Part shown: one piece after another, positions 9,760 through 18,346 of the stretch
How the letters are laid out: each line of letters opens with the position of its first letter
How positions within the stretch are numbered: the stretch's first letter is position 1
Assembly: GCA_026400935.1 (NCBI GenBank)
Contig: JAPLNX010000112.1
Span: 1-34,721, forward strand
DNA length: 34,721 nucleotides
Source: Planctomycetia bacterium
GTDB taxonomy: Bacteria > Planctomycetota > Planctomycetia > Planctomycetales > Planctomycetaceae
Reading direction: 5' to 3'
Position numbers and translations under genes: made by a program
The notes under the pieces: model-generated
Databases searched by the model: none
The model's input: the letters and a program-made list of their open reading frames with translations, nothing else
Told to the model about the DNA's origin: nothing

Positions 9760-9897
9760 GTTGACTCCAATTTCATTGAATCTGCGACAGTGGGTCAGTT
9801 TGGTTGCCTTTCGTTCCGCGAAAGGGCGTTCTTTTGCAGAGCAAGAAACGACAATCACTCAAACTGACCCACCACCGAACCGGCCAGAGGCAGAGCC

Positions 9898-10425
9898 TCA
9901 CTCAACTGGCAAAATGTAGGAGAGCGCACCGATTGCCTTTCCCTTCGGAACGTCTTTGTAGTGGGCGTGGCAAGAGACGCACTTCTCCATCACGACCGGT
10001 ACGATAGTCGCCGTACGAAGGTATTTCTTCCCCTCCTTCTCGACAACTTGTTCCACGGACGCTTTTCCGCCCAGAATCTCTCTGACTGCTTTCTTCTCGA
10101 AGTCGTCGTTCGGTGCGTTTGCCGCTTCGATTGGATCGCCCGTTGCATCGAGCAATCGGACTTCGTGATGTCCCTTGGCTTTCATCTCTTTCCATAGCAG
10201 TTTGCCAGCAACAGCAGCGGCCGGTTCCTCACCCTTCACGTAATGGGTCGTGATGAGCACGATCGCGGTTTTGTAGAGATCGTCAAGCATTTTTGTCTGC
10301 TTGCGAGTTCGCTCAACAGCCGGATCGTCGGCCGCTTTCTTGGTCCCTTGGCCGGGGAGCAATGTCACTCCCGCCAAAACCAAAATCAAACTCAACGTTA
10401 CCCACCGAGCACTGTGAATCTTCAT
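9898..10425 (-). CDS. Periplasmic single-heme DUF3365 (Tll0287-like) protein
   Basis: A 175-residue protein with a cleavable signal peptide (hydrophobic stretch about 8-24). The middle has the DUF3365 pattern, including ATGDPIEAANAPNDDFE, and the C-terminus carries a c-type heme site CVSCH at 149-153 followed by GxxxGALSYILPV, as in Tll0287-type proteins. Members are thought to be redox or small-ligand sensors, or sensor domains of kinases and cyclases; here the domain stands alone. Its ATG overlaps the stop of the upstream Rrf2 regulator by 4 bases (10422-10425), so the two are co-transcribed and probably translationally coupled. Partner and function are unknown. Heme attachment would require a cytochrome c maturation system elsewhere. 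Confidence 0.85.
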   Translation of the reverse strand: MKIHSARWVTLSLILVLAGVTLLPGQGTKKAADDPAVERTRKQTKMLDDLYKTAIVLITTHYVKGEEPAAAVAGKLLWKEMKAKGHHEVRLLDATGDPIEAANAPNDDFEKKAVREILGGKASVEQVVEKEGKKYLRTATIVPVVMEKCVSCHAHYKDVPKGKAIGALSYILPVE

Positions 10426-10883
10426 TTCGTTTTCCTTGTTGTTGTACGGGACAGACTTCTAAGAGTACCACGCTTTGCACCAGTGATTTTGACCGGAAGA
10501 ACGTCACCCAATTTGACGCTCTTCAGGTAATCCACTTGCACTTGCTCGGCCCGCGCGAGCACGTTGCGTAGCTTGCAGTAACTTTGAATCACACAGACTT
10601 CATCGGTACCCACGCACTCCAACAAGTGCATGCTTCCTTCAAACGCGGCGACGATCTCACCGATCGAGACCTCGTCAGTTGTTGTGGCTAATTCGATCCC
10701 GCCGCCGATTCCGCGAACACTCCGGACATAGCCTAAGCGAGCGAGTTGGTTCACCACTTTGGCCACGTTAGACGCTGGAATCTGAAAGAACTCTGCCACG
10801 TCCCCAATGGTCGCTCGGTTCGACACCGAAGCGAGATACATCAGCGTTCGCAGGGCGTAATCGGTTTGCAAAGAGAGTCGCAT
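10422..10883 (-). CDS. Rrf2-family iron-sulfur transcriptional regulator, NsrR-like
   Basis: A 153-residue Rrf2 protein. The N-terminal winged helix reads MRLSLQTDYALRTLMYLA, with VVNQLARLGYVRSVRGIGGG as recognition helix and wing. Three cysteines sit at 90, 97 and 103 (C-x6-C-x5-C), close to the NsrR/IscR spacing, and Asp8 is present at the position that supplies the fourth cluster ligand in Streptomyces NsrR (established for that protein). The C-terminal CKLRNVLARAEQ resembles NsrR more than IscR. It probably represses, through a NO-sensitive Fe-S cluster, its own operon with the heme protein it overlaps. It is not next to an isc/suf cluster, which argues against IscR. Ligand assignment is inference. 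Confidence 0.88.
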   Translation of the reverse strand: MRLSLQTDYALRTLMYLASVSNRATIGDVAEFFQIPASNVAKVVNQLARLGYVRSVRGIGGGIELATTTDEVSIGEIVAAFEGSMHLLECVGTDEVCVIQSYCKLRNVLARAEQVQVDYLKSVKLGDVLPVKITGAKRGTLRSLSRTTTRKTK

Positions 10884-10943
10884 AAGCCAGAGCCACCGCT
10901 AAAGAAACAAAACAGACACGACTAATGTTTGTTTTATATAATC

Positions 10944-10961
10944 GTTCGTCTGTGAACGAAC
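10944..10961. promoter_or_regulatory. Candidate operator palindrome upstream of the Rrf2 gene
   Basis: GTTCGT at 10944-10949 and ACGAAC at 10956-10961 form a perfect 6-base inverted repeat with a 6-base spacer, 61 bases upstream of the regulator start. An AT-rich stretch (TTTTATATAAT, 10931-10941) lies between it and the gene and could contain the -10 element. Position and symmetry suit a dimeric regulator, but the sequence is not the enterobacterial NsrR consensus. Confidence 0.35.
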
Positions 10962-11162
10962 AAGTGTGCGATTTCCGTGCGAATTAGCACGGCAGTCTGA
11001 GGCAAATATCTGGCTAAGTGTTGAATTGAAGAAGCGTGTCGGTTTGAAATCGAATCCCGAAGACAGCACACTGGTCACTCCCGCCGTGGGTTACCATGGC
11101 AGTCAGCCTGTTGCGTTTAGTTTCCTGCTTCTGACCAATTCACTCTTCAAGGAACGCTCGCC

Positions 11163-12482
11163 ATGTCACATCGTGTTAGCCGACGTCAGTTTCTGGGAAC
11201 CGCATCTGCTGCCACTGCGTGGTGGGTCGGCATGTCCGATCGTGCAATTGCTGACTCGAAGTCTCCGAATGAAAAATTGAATCTGGCCATCATCGGAGTT
11301 GCAGGCAAGGGAGGTCACAACCTCGATCAACTCACACAAGAGAACATCGTCGCACTGTGCGATGTCGATCGTGGCAACCTCGGCAAGCAGGCTGAGCGAT
11401 TTCCTACCGCCGCGAAGTTCGAGGACTATCGGCAACTCTTCGACAAGATGAGCAACAAGATCGACGCAGTCGTGGTCTCGACCGCCGATCACACGCACGC
11501 TCCGCCGACGTCAGTCGCGATCTCGTTGGGCAAACACGTTTACTGCGAGAAGCCGCTGACGCACACGGTGCAAGAAGCTCGCGTGATCGCGGAATTGGCC
11601 AAGAAGCACAAAGTCGCCACTCAAATGGGGACTCAGATCCATGCCGAAGGAAACTACCGCCGTGTGGTCGAAGTGATTCAAAGCGGAGCGATCGGCCCGG
11701 TGCGAGAAGTCTTCAATTGGTGCAACAAAGGTTGGTCCGACGGTCGCTTCGGCGCGGTGAAGCCGATTCCCGCGAGCCTCAATTGGGATGTTTGGCTCGG
11801 CCCAGCCAAAGAACGAGAATATTGTGACGGCATTCATCCAGCTAACTGGCGACGTTTCTGGGAATATGGTTCAGGCACGTTCGGGGACATGGCTGCGCAC
11901 GTCATGGACTTGCCGTTCTGGGCACTCGGCCTGCGACATCCCACATCGGTCGTCTGCGAAGGACCGGAGTTGCATCCAGATGGAGCGCCGAAATGGACGA
12001 AGTGCGACTACGAATTCCCGGCTCGAGGGGAGCAACCAGCCGTGAAGTTCCACTGGTCAGATGGCGGAGCCCATCACGACTTGGTCAAGAACACGAACGA
12101 CCACGGTGGCAAACCATTGAGCGATTGGGGACTCGGTGTGCTGTTCGTCGGAGACAAGGGGATGCTGGCTGCTGACTACGGTCGTTACATCCTGTTGCCT
12201 CAAGACAAGTTCACGGACTTCAAAGCACCACCAAAAACGATCGCCGATTCGATCGGTCACTGGCGCGAGTGGACTCAGGCCTGCAAAACCGGTTCACCGA
12301 CGACCTGCAACTTCGATTACTCCGGCGCACTGACCGAGACAATTCTGCTCGGCATCGTCGCCTTCCGCAGCGGCGAAAAGATCGAATGGGACGCCGCCGC
12401 GTTGAAGGTCAAGAACTCCTCGAAGGCGGGAGCGTACGTCACCAAGACGTACCGCAAAGGCTTCGAGGTCGTCGGCATCTAG
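11163..12482 (+). CDS. Tat-exported Gfo/Idh/MocA-family oxidoreductase
   Basis: A 439-residue NAD(P)-dependent sugar or inositol dehydrogenase-like protein. The N-terminus carries a twin-arginine signal ([13 protein letters not shown]), so export in folded form with bound cofactor is likely. The Rossmann domain follows with GVAGKGGHN and CDVD. The signature EKPLTH, containing the catalytic-domain EKP lysine, comes about a third of the way in, and the C-terminal alpha/beta domain has the typical [10 protein letters not shown], the [18 protein letters not shown] stretch and DLP. Substrate cannot be told. It is monocistronic: the upstream operon diverges from it, and an inverted repeat separates it from the convergent SMP-30-like gene. 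Confidence 0.93.
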   Translation: MSHRVSRRQFLGTASAATAWWVGMSDRAIADSKSPNEKLNLAIIGVAGKGGHNLDQLTQENIVALCDVDRGNLGKQAERFPTAAKFEDYRQLFDKMSNKIDAVVVSTADHTHAPPTSVAISLGKHVYCEKPLTHTVQEARVIAELAKKHKVATQMGTQIHAEGNYRRVVEVIQSGAIGPVREVFNWCNKGWSDGRFGAVKPIPASLNWDVWLGPAKEREYCDGIHPANWRRFWEYGSGTFGDMAAHVMDLPFWALGLRHPTSVVCEGPELHPDGAPKWTKCDYEFPARGEQPAVKFHWSDGGAHHDLVKNTNDHGGKPLSDWGLGVLFVGDKGMLAADYGRYILLPQDKFTDFKAPPKTIADSIGHWREWTQACKTGSPTTCNFDYSGALTETILLGIVAFRSGEKIEWDAAALKVKNSSKAGAYVTKTYRKGFEVVGI

Positions 12483-12516
12483 TCGCTCAGCCTGAGCATT
12501 CTTGAGGGAAAGGTTT

Positions 12517-12651
12517 CACCGCCAAGGCGCTAAGAACGCGAAGGAGCACCCCCAAAAATCATTCCTGATGATCATTGCGTAAGGAGACTTAGGGAATGGC
12601 GATCATCCTGATGTCTTGGCAGCTCTTCGCGTTCTTTGCGCCTTGGCGGTG
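12517..12651. repeat. Large inverted repeat between convergent genes
   Basis: The 27-base arms at 12517-12543 (starting CACCGCCAAGGCG, ending AACGCGAAG) and 12625-12651 (starting CTTCGCGTTCTTTGCG) are complementary at 26 positions, with an 81-base centre that itself has weak dyad symmetry. The arm sequence recalls a dispersed intergenic repeat seen in other planctomycete genomes (from memory). It lies between the stops of two convergent genes and could act as a bidirectional transcription end. Confidence 0.8.
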
Positions 12652-12707
12652 GAGTTCCTTCCCCGAAAACACTCAGGTCGAATAACTAAGCCCCACACGC
12701 TGATTCG

Positions 12708-13628
12708 TTACTTCTTCTGCCAACGTTGCCATGCTTGGCCGGGGCGATCGACTCGGAATTTGACGAGACGTGTGTGTTCGACCTCAGTCACATATACCGT
12801 GCGTCCGTCCGGACCACCGAAGCAGATATTGCTGGGGCTTTTGCCGAGCACATCAATCTCACGCAGGATTTCTCCTTTCGGTGTCACGACGGCGACGGTC
12901 CCTTTGCCGTAACGAGTGACATAAAGATTGCCGTCCACATCGCACCGCATGCCATCGAAGCCGTGATCGGGAAACTGTTTCACGAGTCGTTTGTCTTTGA
13001 TCCCGTCAGCGGTAATCGTGAATGCCCAGAGGCCCCGCTGCAGACTCTCGTTGACGTACAGCGTCTTTCCATCCGGGCTAACTTCGATTCCGTTGGTCGT
13101 ACCGAGATCGCTCGCAACCTTCGTGATCTTGCCCTGCCGGTCGATGCGCCATAACTGCCCAGTGCTGTTGCCCCAATTCGGATCGCTGGCCCACATCACA
13201 TCGTCGGGACCGATCGCCAAATCGTTCGGCTGATTCATCTGGTCGTGATGCGCGAAGGTCGTGATTTGCTTCGTGACCATGTCGATCTTCAACACGTTGT
13301 GGTTGACGTAATCGGCCACGAACATTGCACCAGTTCGATCAAACACAATGCCGTTCCCGACGCTCTTGTTAGGCAACGTGACGAAGACCTCACCTTTTCC
13401 CAGCGGATTGACAATCCCGATCGATCCATCACTTTTGAAGTTCACTGCGTAGACGTTGCCCACACTATCGCAATTTGGGCCTTCGATGCCGGGCGTGAAT
13501 TCCTTCGGCTGCGTGAACGGCTCAGCGACGAAGAGTTTTTCGTCCGCGTGGCTGAGCGGAGCGAACGTTTTCAACAACAGACACAAAGGTAGTAATGGGA
13601 TCACAAGACGTTGCACGAATCGCGACAT
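12708..13628 (-). CDS. SMP-30/gluconolactonase-like secreted beta-propeller protein
   Basis: 306 residues from the ATG at 13628, preferred over the open frame reaching 13838 because AAGGA lies just upstream and a signal peptide begins there (RLVIPLLPLCLLLK, then SHADEK). The mature part is a six-bladed SMP-30/LRE propeller: EGPNCDSVGNVYAV, GNGIVFDRTGAMFVADY, QPNDLAIGPDDVMWASDPNW, TNGIEVSPDGKTLYVNES, DGMRCDVDGNLYVTRYGKG and SNICFGGPDGRTVYVTE. The acidic and Asn residues in these loops match the divalent-metal site of gluconolactonases. A lactonase acting on sugar lactones in the periplasm is plausible, next to a Gfo/Idh enzyme that could make them, but the two genes converge and are not an operon. 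Confidence 0.9.
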   Translation of the reverse strand: MSRFVQRLVIPLLPLCLLLKTFAPLSHADEKLFVAEPFTQPKEFTPGIEGPNCDSVGNVYAVNFKSDGSIGIVNPLGKGEVFVTLPNKSVGNGIVFDRTGAMFVADYVNHNVLKIDMVTKQITTFAHHDQMNQPNDLAIGPDDVMWASDPNWGNSTGQLWRIDRQGKITKVASDLGTTNGIEVSPDGKTLYVNESLQRGLWAFTITADGIKDKRLVKQFPDHGFDGMRCDVDGNLYVTRYGKGTVAVVTPKGEILREIDVLGKSPSNICFGGPDGRTVYVTEVEHTRLVKFRVDRPGQAWQRWQKK

Positions 13629-13925
13629 GAAGCATTCCTTAAGAAGTTGTTGGTTGATGACCGGCAGTCTGCCGAGCATTCTGTCAGTCTGTGACGCAAG
13701 CGGCAACCAGTTGGAGCGGCAGTTGGCATGCTGACGGGATTCATGGGAATAATGCGATTGATGGAATAGGCTGATTTGATAAGCCCCATGCCGTCCATCA
13801 ATCCAATGCTCCTCCTCGCAATCCCCACAACATCGCAACTCGATTGGCTTGTCGCCTACTGACTAGACTCACCACACTGACGTCGATGTTGCTTCCCACT
13901 TTCACTCGAACCATGAGCCTCCATC
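13629..13925. other. Divergent intergenic region
   Basis: About 300 bases lie between the divergent starts of the SMP-30-like and WXG100-like genes, so both promoters should be here. Open frames running through it are extensions of the SMP-30 frame without protein-like composition. No clear -35/-10 pair, repeat or RNA gene is seen. Confidence 0.4.
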
Positions 13926-14198
13926 ATGACTCAAGCTATTGTCGATCCCGGCGAACTGCGGCTCTTCGCGCAGATGCTCAAGCAGTTCAACCAAGATTTA
14001 TCCGACCGGTCGACGGCGCTTTCCAGTCAGCTTCACGCGTTGAGTAGTACGTGGCGTGACCAAGAGAACCTGAAATTCACCGAACAGTTCGAGCAGCATC
14101 TGCGTTACCTGCAACGCTTCGTCGATGCCAATAACCAACACATCCCGTACCTGCTTCGCAAAGCTGAACGAATCGAAGAATACCTCCAGCAGCGGTAG
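13926..14198 (+). CDS. WXG100-like small helical protein
   Basis: 90 residues, no signal peptide or membrane segment. Two long amphipathic helices (about 8-38 and 46-86) are separated by a turn STWRDQENLKF, with Trp43 in the place of the WxG turn of ESAT-6/WXG100 proteins; the glycine is replaced (WRD). Length, helix-turn-helix layout and the following FxxxFEQ pattern fit that family. WXG100 proteins are usually substrates of type VII secretion, but no EccC/EssC-type ATPase is in the window. The C-terminus, KAERIEEYLQQR, is strongly charged. The ATG at 13926 is chosen because an ATG at 13913 is in another frame. Function unknown; secretion is inference. Confidence 0.75.
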   Translation: MTQAIVDPGELRLFAQMLKQFNQDLSDRSTALSSQLHALSSTWRDQENLKFTEQFEQHLRYLQRFVDANNQHIPYLLRKAERIEEYLQQR

Positions 14199-14221
14199 CA
14201 ACCAAAACTTGCTGGCCGTTA

Positions 14222-15156
14222 CTACGCCTTCCGCATTCCTCCCTCCGCATTTCGTCTGCGCTGCTGATGTGCGTGCCACATCACCATCAGCGTCTCTTCC
14301 GCCGAGTACTGGAATTGGAATCCGAGTTCATCGGTCAGTCGCTTCGGCGTGATGACCCACGGATACCGAGCGAAGTCGTGGAGGCTTGGAGGAAAATCAA
14401 AGATCGGGAGGTGCAGGCCCCACCAAAATGTGGTCGCCAGCTTCGCACTCCACAGCGGAATCTTGATATGCCATCGGTTTGTCAGTTGAGCCACTTTACT
14501 GATCGGCACCCAATCGGGCGGACTGATGTTGAAAGGGCCGCGCGCAGAATGCATCAAAATCGTCCAGGTTGCCGCAACGCAGTCATCCTCATGGACCCAC
14601 TGCAACGGTGTATCAACACCATCGAGCAAACACATGACTGGCAAGTACATCACTAATCGCGTGAGATAATTATTGATCTGCGGCCCGACAATGACCGTCG
14701 GGCGGGTCCACGAATGACCGTTTTGTCCGCCGCGTACTGAAAGTTCTGTCGAGGCCGTAGCGGACTGGATTCGTCCATCGGCAACGGATTATCGTCCCAC
14801 GCACCGTACGCGGTCGCACTCGACGCCATCAAGAATCGCATTGGGCGAATGAACCGCACGGCCTCAAAGACATTTCGAGTACCGTTGACGTTGATGTCGT
14901 GCATCAGCTTCAAATCACGAATCGGATTCACCACGAACGCCAAGTGAATAATCGTGTCGGGGCGGAAGTTTGCCAGTGTTGTCTGCACTTCTGAACTGCG
15001 AATGTCATGCGTCACAAATTCGTGCGGAACGTAGTTCGGTGGAGGCGGAACCACATCGATGCCGAGAATCTGTGAGTTCGGCAATTCGCGGCGAATGTGT
15101 TCAACGAGCTTCCGTCCGTAGTGGCCAGAACTCCCTGTGATTGCGATACGTTGCAT
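14222..15156 (-). pseudogene. NAD-dependent epimerase/dehydratase (extended SDR), frameshifted
   Basis: The first frame starts MQRIAITGSSGHYGRKLVEH with the Rossmann glycines, then HLAFVVNP, the SSATAYG serine region and the YxxxK pair in QYAADK, then loses register after KTVIRG near 14710. The second frame continues with RPTVIVGPQINNYLTRLVMY, then PLQWVHEDDCVAA and FNISPPDW to a stop at 14222. By family comparison from memory, about 20 residues normally between YxxxK and RPTVIVGP are missing, so this is a small out-of-frame deletion rather than a one-base slip. A 9-base direct repeat (AATGACCGT, 14690-14698 and 14713-14721) flanks the spot. It begins 25 bases after the monooxygenase stop, probably in the same operon. 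An assembly error remains possible. Confidence 0.78.
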
Positions 15157-15181
15157 GGTGGGTTGTCGAAGAGGGTACAAA

Positions 15182-16558
15182 TCAAAGATGTGAATTCAGT
15201 GGGCGTTTCGGCCAATGTCGACCACGCCGTGCCGTCTTTGCCAGCAAGTTTCGATAGGGGTAAAAATCGACTTGAATCGTATGCCGAGTGCTCTTCGTGT
15301 ATCGCTTCTCAAGACTCGCTCGATGCCGCTTAATCTCCGCGACCATTGTCTCGCGATCTGGCAGTCCTGATGTCCCTCTCAAAACGTCAGCGACCCAAAT
15401 GGCTTGCGCTTCTGCCAGCGGCATGATCGCCCCCCACGGCTGCACCAGGCCGATGAAGTACAATCCCGGTTGGTCGGGATGGACGACTTGCTGATACAGA
15501 GACACTTCGTTGTTCATTGGATCGAGCACACTGGCGTCGAGAAACGGAAACGTGATGTTGTATCCGGTACACCACACGATGACATCGACTTTCTCAACCG
15601 ATCCATCCACAAATCGCACTGAATCACCACAAAGTTCTTGGAGATTCGGCTTCACTTGCAAATAACCGTGCCCGATGACGTTAAAAATGTCCGCCGAAAT
15701 CGTGGGGTGTTCTTGCAAGATGCGATGCTCAGGTTCCGGAATGCCGTACCACGACATTTTGCCGCGAGCCATCCATAACCCTGCTCCGAAGATTGGCCTG
15801 ATGGCCCACCATGGCAACCACTTCCAAATGAACGGCGGCAGAATCGTGTCCATTGGCCAGCCAAACATGTATTTCGGAATGACATGAGCCCCGCGCCGTA
15901 CCGACATGAATGCCGCTTCCGCCACGCGCGATGCTTCGCAAGCAATGTCGCATGACGAATTGCCAAAGCCGACGACCAGCACACGCTTGCCGACGAACCT
16001 GCTCGGTTCGCGATAATCATGCGAATGCAATTGCTGACCGTGAAACTCGCCGGGAAAACTCGGCAGACGCGGATTCCAGTGATGCCCGTTTGCGACCAGA
16101 ACCGCACCATATCGGTTCGTCCGTCGTACTCCATCCGCACCGACCACAGTGACATCCCAATCACCATTACCGGCGGCCGTGACTTGTTCGACTTTCGTGC
16201 GGAATGTGATCGTCTCACGAATGCCGAAGTGATCAACATAGCTTTCGAAGTATTGCAGCACCTTCCCGTGATCGGGAAACGGCGGCCAATCGCGAGGCAA
16301 CGGGAAGTCAGAATACGCCATCGTGTCACGTGACGTGTTGATATGCAGCGACCGATAGGCTGATGACAGCCCGTTATCGTTTTGGTAACGCCACATCCCG
16401 CCGATGCCCGACCCCAATTCAAAGCAATCGTAGGGAATACCCCGCTCATGCAACGTTTTGCAAGCGGCGATCCCCGACGACCCCGCACCAATGATGCACG
16501 CTTTTCGCACCGAGATTTTCGCACGCAACGCGATGTCTGCAGAACTGATCTCGACCAT
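15182..16558 (-). CDS. Flavin-containing monooxygenase (FMO/BVMO-like)
   Basis: A 458-residue cytoplasmic flavoprotein. The FAD-binding GAGSSG is at 24-29, followed by FELGSGIGGMW. An FMO identifying motif (FxGxxxHxxxF/W type) reads FHGQQLHSHDY (172-182). The NADPH-binding VGFGNSS is near 196-202, and the ATG-like WCTGYN stretch lies in the C-terminal third. Such enzymes use NADPH and O2 to oxygenate nucleophilic N or S atoms, or ketones; the substrate cannot be read here. A good ribosome site (GGTGAGG) precedes the ATG at 16558. The next gene downstream on the same strand is the frameshifted epimerase, so the operon may have lost a step. Confidence 0.93.
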   Translation of the reverse strand: MVEISSADIALRAKISVRKACIIGAGSSGIAACKTLHERGIPYDCFELGSGIGGMWRYQNDNGLSSAYRSLHINTSRDTMAYSDFPLPRDWPPFPDHGKVLQYFESYVDHFGIRETITFRTKVEQVTAAGNGDWDVTVVGADGVRRTNRYGAVLVANGHHWNPRLPSFPGEFHGQQLHSHDYREPSRFVGKRVLVVGFGNSSCDIACEASRVAEAAFMSVRRGAHVIPKYMFGWPMDTILPPFIWKWLPWWAIRPIFGAGLWMARGKMSWYGIPEPEHRILQEHPTISADIFNVIGHGYLQVKPNLQELCGDSVRFVDGSVEKVDVIVWCTGYNITFPFLDASVLDPMNNEVSLYQQVVHPDQPGLYFIGLVQPWGAIMPLAEAQAIWVADVLRGTSGLPDRETMVAEIKRHRASLEKRYTKSTRHTIQVDFYPYRNLLAKTARRGRHWPKRPLNSHL

Positions 16559-16662
16559 TCAGAGGCCTCACCTTTGTTTGATCAACAGACAAGGCGAGAA
16601 ATGTAAGAGCCATCGTCACGGTCAACAATCAAGAGAATACTCTAATTTGATAACCGAAATCC

Positions 16663-18003
16663 TCAATGGCCGCTTTTGGACTCTCTGCCTTCCGCTTCGC
16701 GAGCGGCGGCGGCCATTTTGCGGTGTTGCAACAAGCCGACCATCAGTAGGTCGATCGAGTGCCCTAACTCTTTCAAAGCTACTGGCAACTGTTTCTTTTC
16801 CAAAGCCACTTTCGCAGCGTTGTGAGCCGCTGCATGAGCCAGCTTGTCATAGACCCACTCTTCCTTTGCCGCCGATTGAATCATGTCCTCTTCGAGCGTG
16901 CCGAGCATCTCCAGCAACTCGGGAGTCAGCTTGGCTGAAGCGGTACGATAGGCTTTCGAGAGGACGGTCGATTCTGTTTTCTTTTTTTCGGCAGGAACTT
17001 GCTTGCGACGTTGAGCACGCCATAGCGTGCCTATGACAACTGCGGCAATCAGCGATATCACAGCCAATGCACCGCCTCGCCACTGCTCCTCATCTTGGAC
17101 CATTCCCCAAACGATTCCCAATGCGAACGTGATCGCACTGGTCCACAATCCTCCCAACCACAACCAACTAAACTGATCCGCTTCGGGATTGAGATTCTCA
17201 TCGTCGTCAGCCACTTCATCAGGTGTCGGTGTTACTCCTTCGGGAAGCGGCCCAACTTGTGCGATGATAACCGTGATGTTGTCTGTTCCACCGCGAAGGT
17301 TCGCCAAGTTGATCAGTAATCGGCACGCATCGACCGGCGACAAATGCTTGGTGATTGCGCCGATTTCGGGATCCTTCACCAGTCCTGTCAAGCCGTCGGA
17401 GCATAGCAAGAATACATCACCGGGCCGCGTGGGAAACGGGCCATCGACTTCCGGCTCTGCCACCGCTTCTGGACCGATCGAGCGCGTAATAACGTGTTTG
17501 ACTTCTGGCAGCAGATGCTCGCTCGGCTTCAAGCGACCGTGACGAATCAGCTCCCATTCCAAACTGTGGTCGAAAGTTAGTTGGTCAATCTGCTCGCGTC
17601 TCACGCGATACAATCGGCTGTCACCGACGTGGCCAATTACGGCACCATCAGGACCTATCGCCAGACTTACGCAGGTCGTCCCCATCCGGTTGAAGTCGAT
17701 ATTCTGCGAGCCTTTTTCATACACCGCTGAATTCGCCGCTTGAATCGCCGCCGTTAACGCGGTGGGCATGTCGTCGCTGCGATTCTTGAAATAAGCATGC
17801 GGAATCGTGTCGACACAGATTTTGCTCGCCAACTCCCCAACTGCGTGCCCACCCATGCCGTCGGCGACAACAAAGAGATGCCCGCGTGCTTGAAATGATT
17901 CGGCATCGGGACTGAGCGTCACGACATACGAGTCCTGGTTATTGCGGCGGCGAAAACCAATGTCGCTTTGCGAGGCAAATTGGACTTTCTGCTCCCACCG
18001 CAT
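16663..18003 (-). CDS. PP2C-family protein serine/threonine phosphatase with C-terminal membrane anchor
   Basis: 446 residues. The first 250 form a complete bacterial PP2C (Stp/PrpC-type) domain: NNQDSYVV, VVADGMGGH, MGTTCVSLAI, GHVGDSRLYR, LLCSDGLTGL and GGTDNITVI supply the metal-binding aspartates. Such enzymes remove phosphates from Ser/Thr kinase targets. An acidic linker leads to two transmembrane helices (about 275-300 and 308-328) and a roughly 110-residue helical, Lys/Ala-rich cytoplasmic tail with no recognised motif. The phosphatase is thus tethered to the inner membrane. No partner kinase is adjacent. AGGAG precedes the ATG at 18003. Confidence 0.93.
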   Translation of the reverse strand: MRWEQKVQFASQSDIGFRRRNNQDSYVVTLSPDAESFQARGHLFVVADGMGGHAVGELASKICVDTIPHAYFKNRSDDMPTALTAAIQAANSAVYEKGSQNIDFNRMGTTCVSLAIGPDGAVIGHVGDSRLYRVRREQIDQLTFDHSLEWELIRHGRLKPSEHLLPEVKHVITRSIGPEAVAEPEVDGPFPTRPGDVFLLCSDGLTGLVKDPEIGAITKHLSPVDACRLLINLANLRGGTDNITVIIAQVGPLPEGVTPTPDEVADDDENLNPEADQFSWLWLGGLWTSAITFALGIVWGMVQDEEQWRGGALAVISLIAAVVIGTLWRAQRRKQVPAEKKKTESTVLSKAYRTASAKLTPELLEMLGTLEEDMIQSAAKEEWVYDKLAHAAAHNAAKVALEKKQLPVALKELGHSIDLLMVGLLQHRKMAAAAREAEGRESKSGH

Positions 18004-18346
18004 GGGGGACTCCTAGTTGATAACGACCGAAGCGACAGGCAATTCACCGTAACCAGCAGACCACAAATCAAACACGACTTTAGAATGTACAAAAAATCTT
18101 CAAATACGCGGTTGATCTTAGCCGTGTTAATTCTACCAAGTAAAGCGTGTCCGAAGGATTGACAAATCACTATAGTTGGCAGTGGTTGTAATTACGTCGT
18201 TAGGGAAAAACCGCTGTTGCTGCAAAACAAATTCGTGACCTACAAACCCTGCCAAGTCATACAAAAATTGACATTCGTAGTTTACTTCAGAAGCCTATTC
18301 GTTGTTCGTTCCGAATTTCCGATCGCACAAAAACAACGGTATCCAT
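18004..18346. other. Divergent intergenic region
   Basis: This AT-rich spacer between the divergent PP2C and GlsB-like genes has no supportable coding region. TTGACA at 18268-18273 could be a -35 element for the plus-strand gene, but no good -10 hexamer lies at 16-18 bases; a second TTGACA near 18158 has the same problem. No repeat or RNA gene is seen. Confidence 0.4.

Noticed and set aside
10422-10883. Assignment of the Rrf2 protein as IscR
   Set aside because: No isc/suf genes are nearby, the Cys spacing is C-x6-C-x5-C, the residues after the third Cys look more like NsrR, and the partner gene is a heme protein.
18268-18299. Sigma-70 promoter for the GlsB-like gene (TTGACA)
   Set aside because: No acceptable -10 hexamer at 16-18 bases from the TTGACA, so it is not listed as a promoter.
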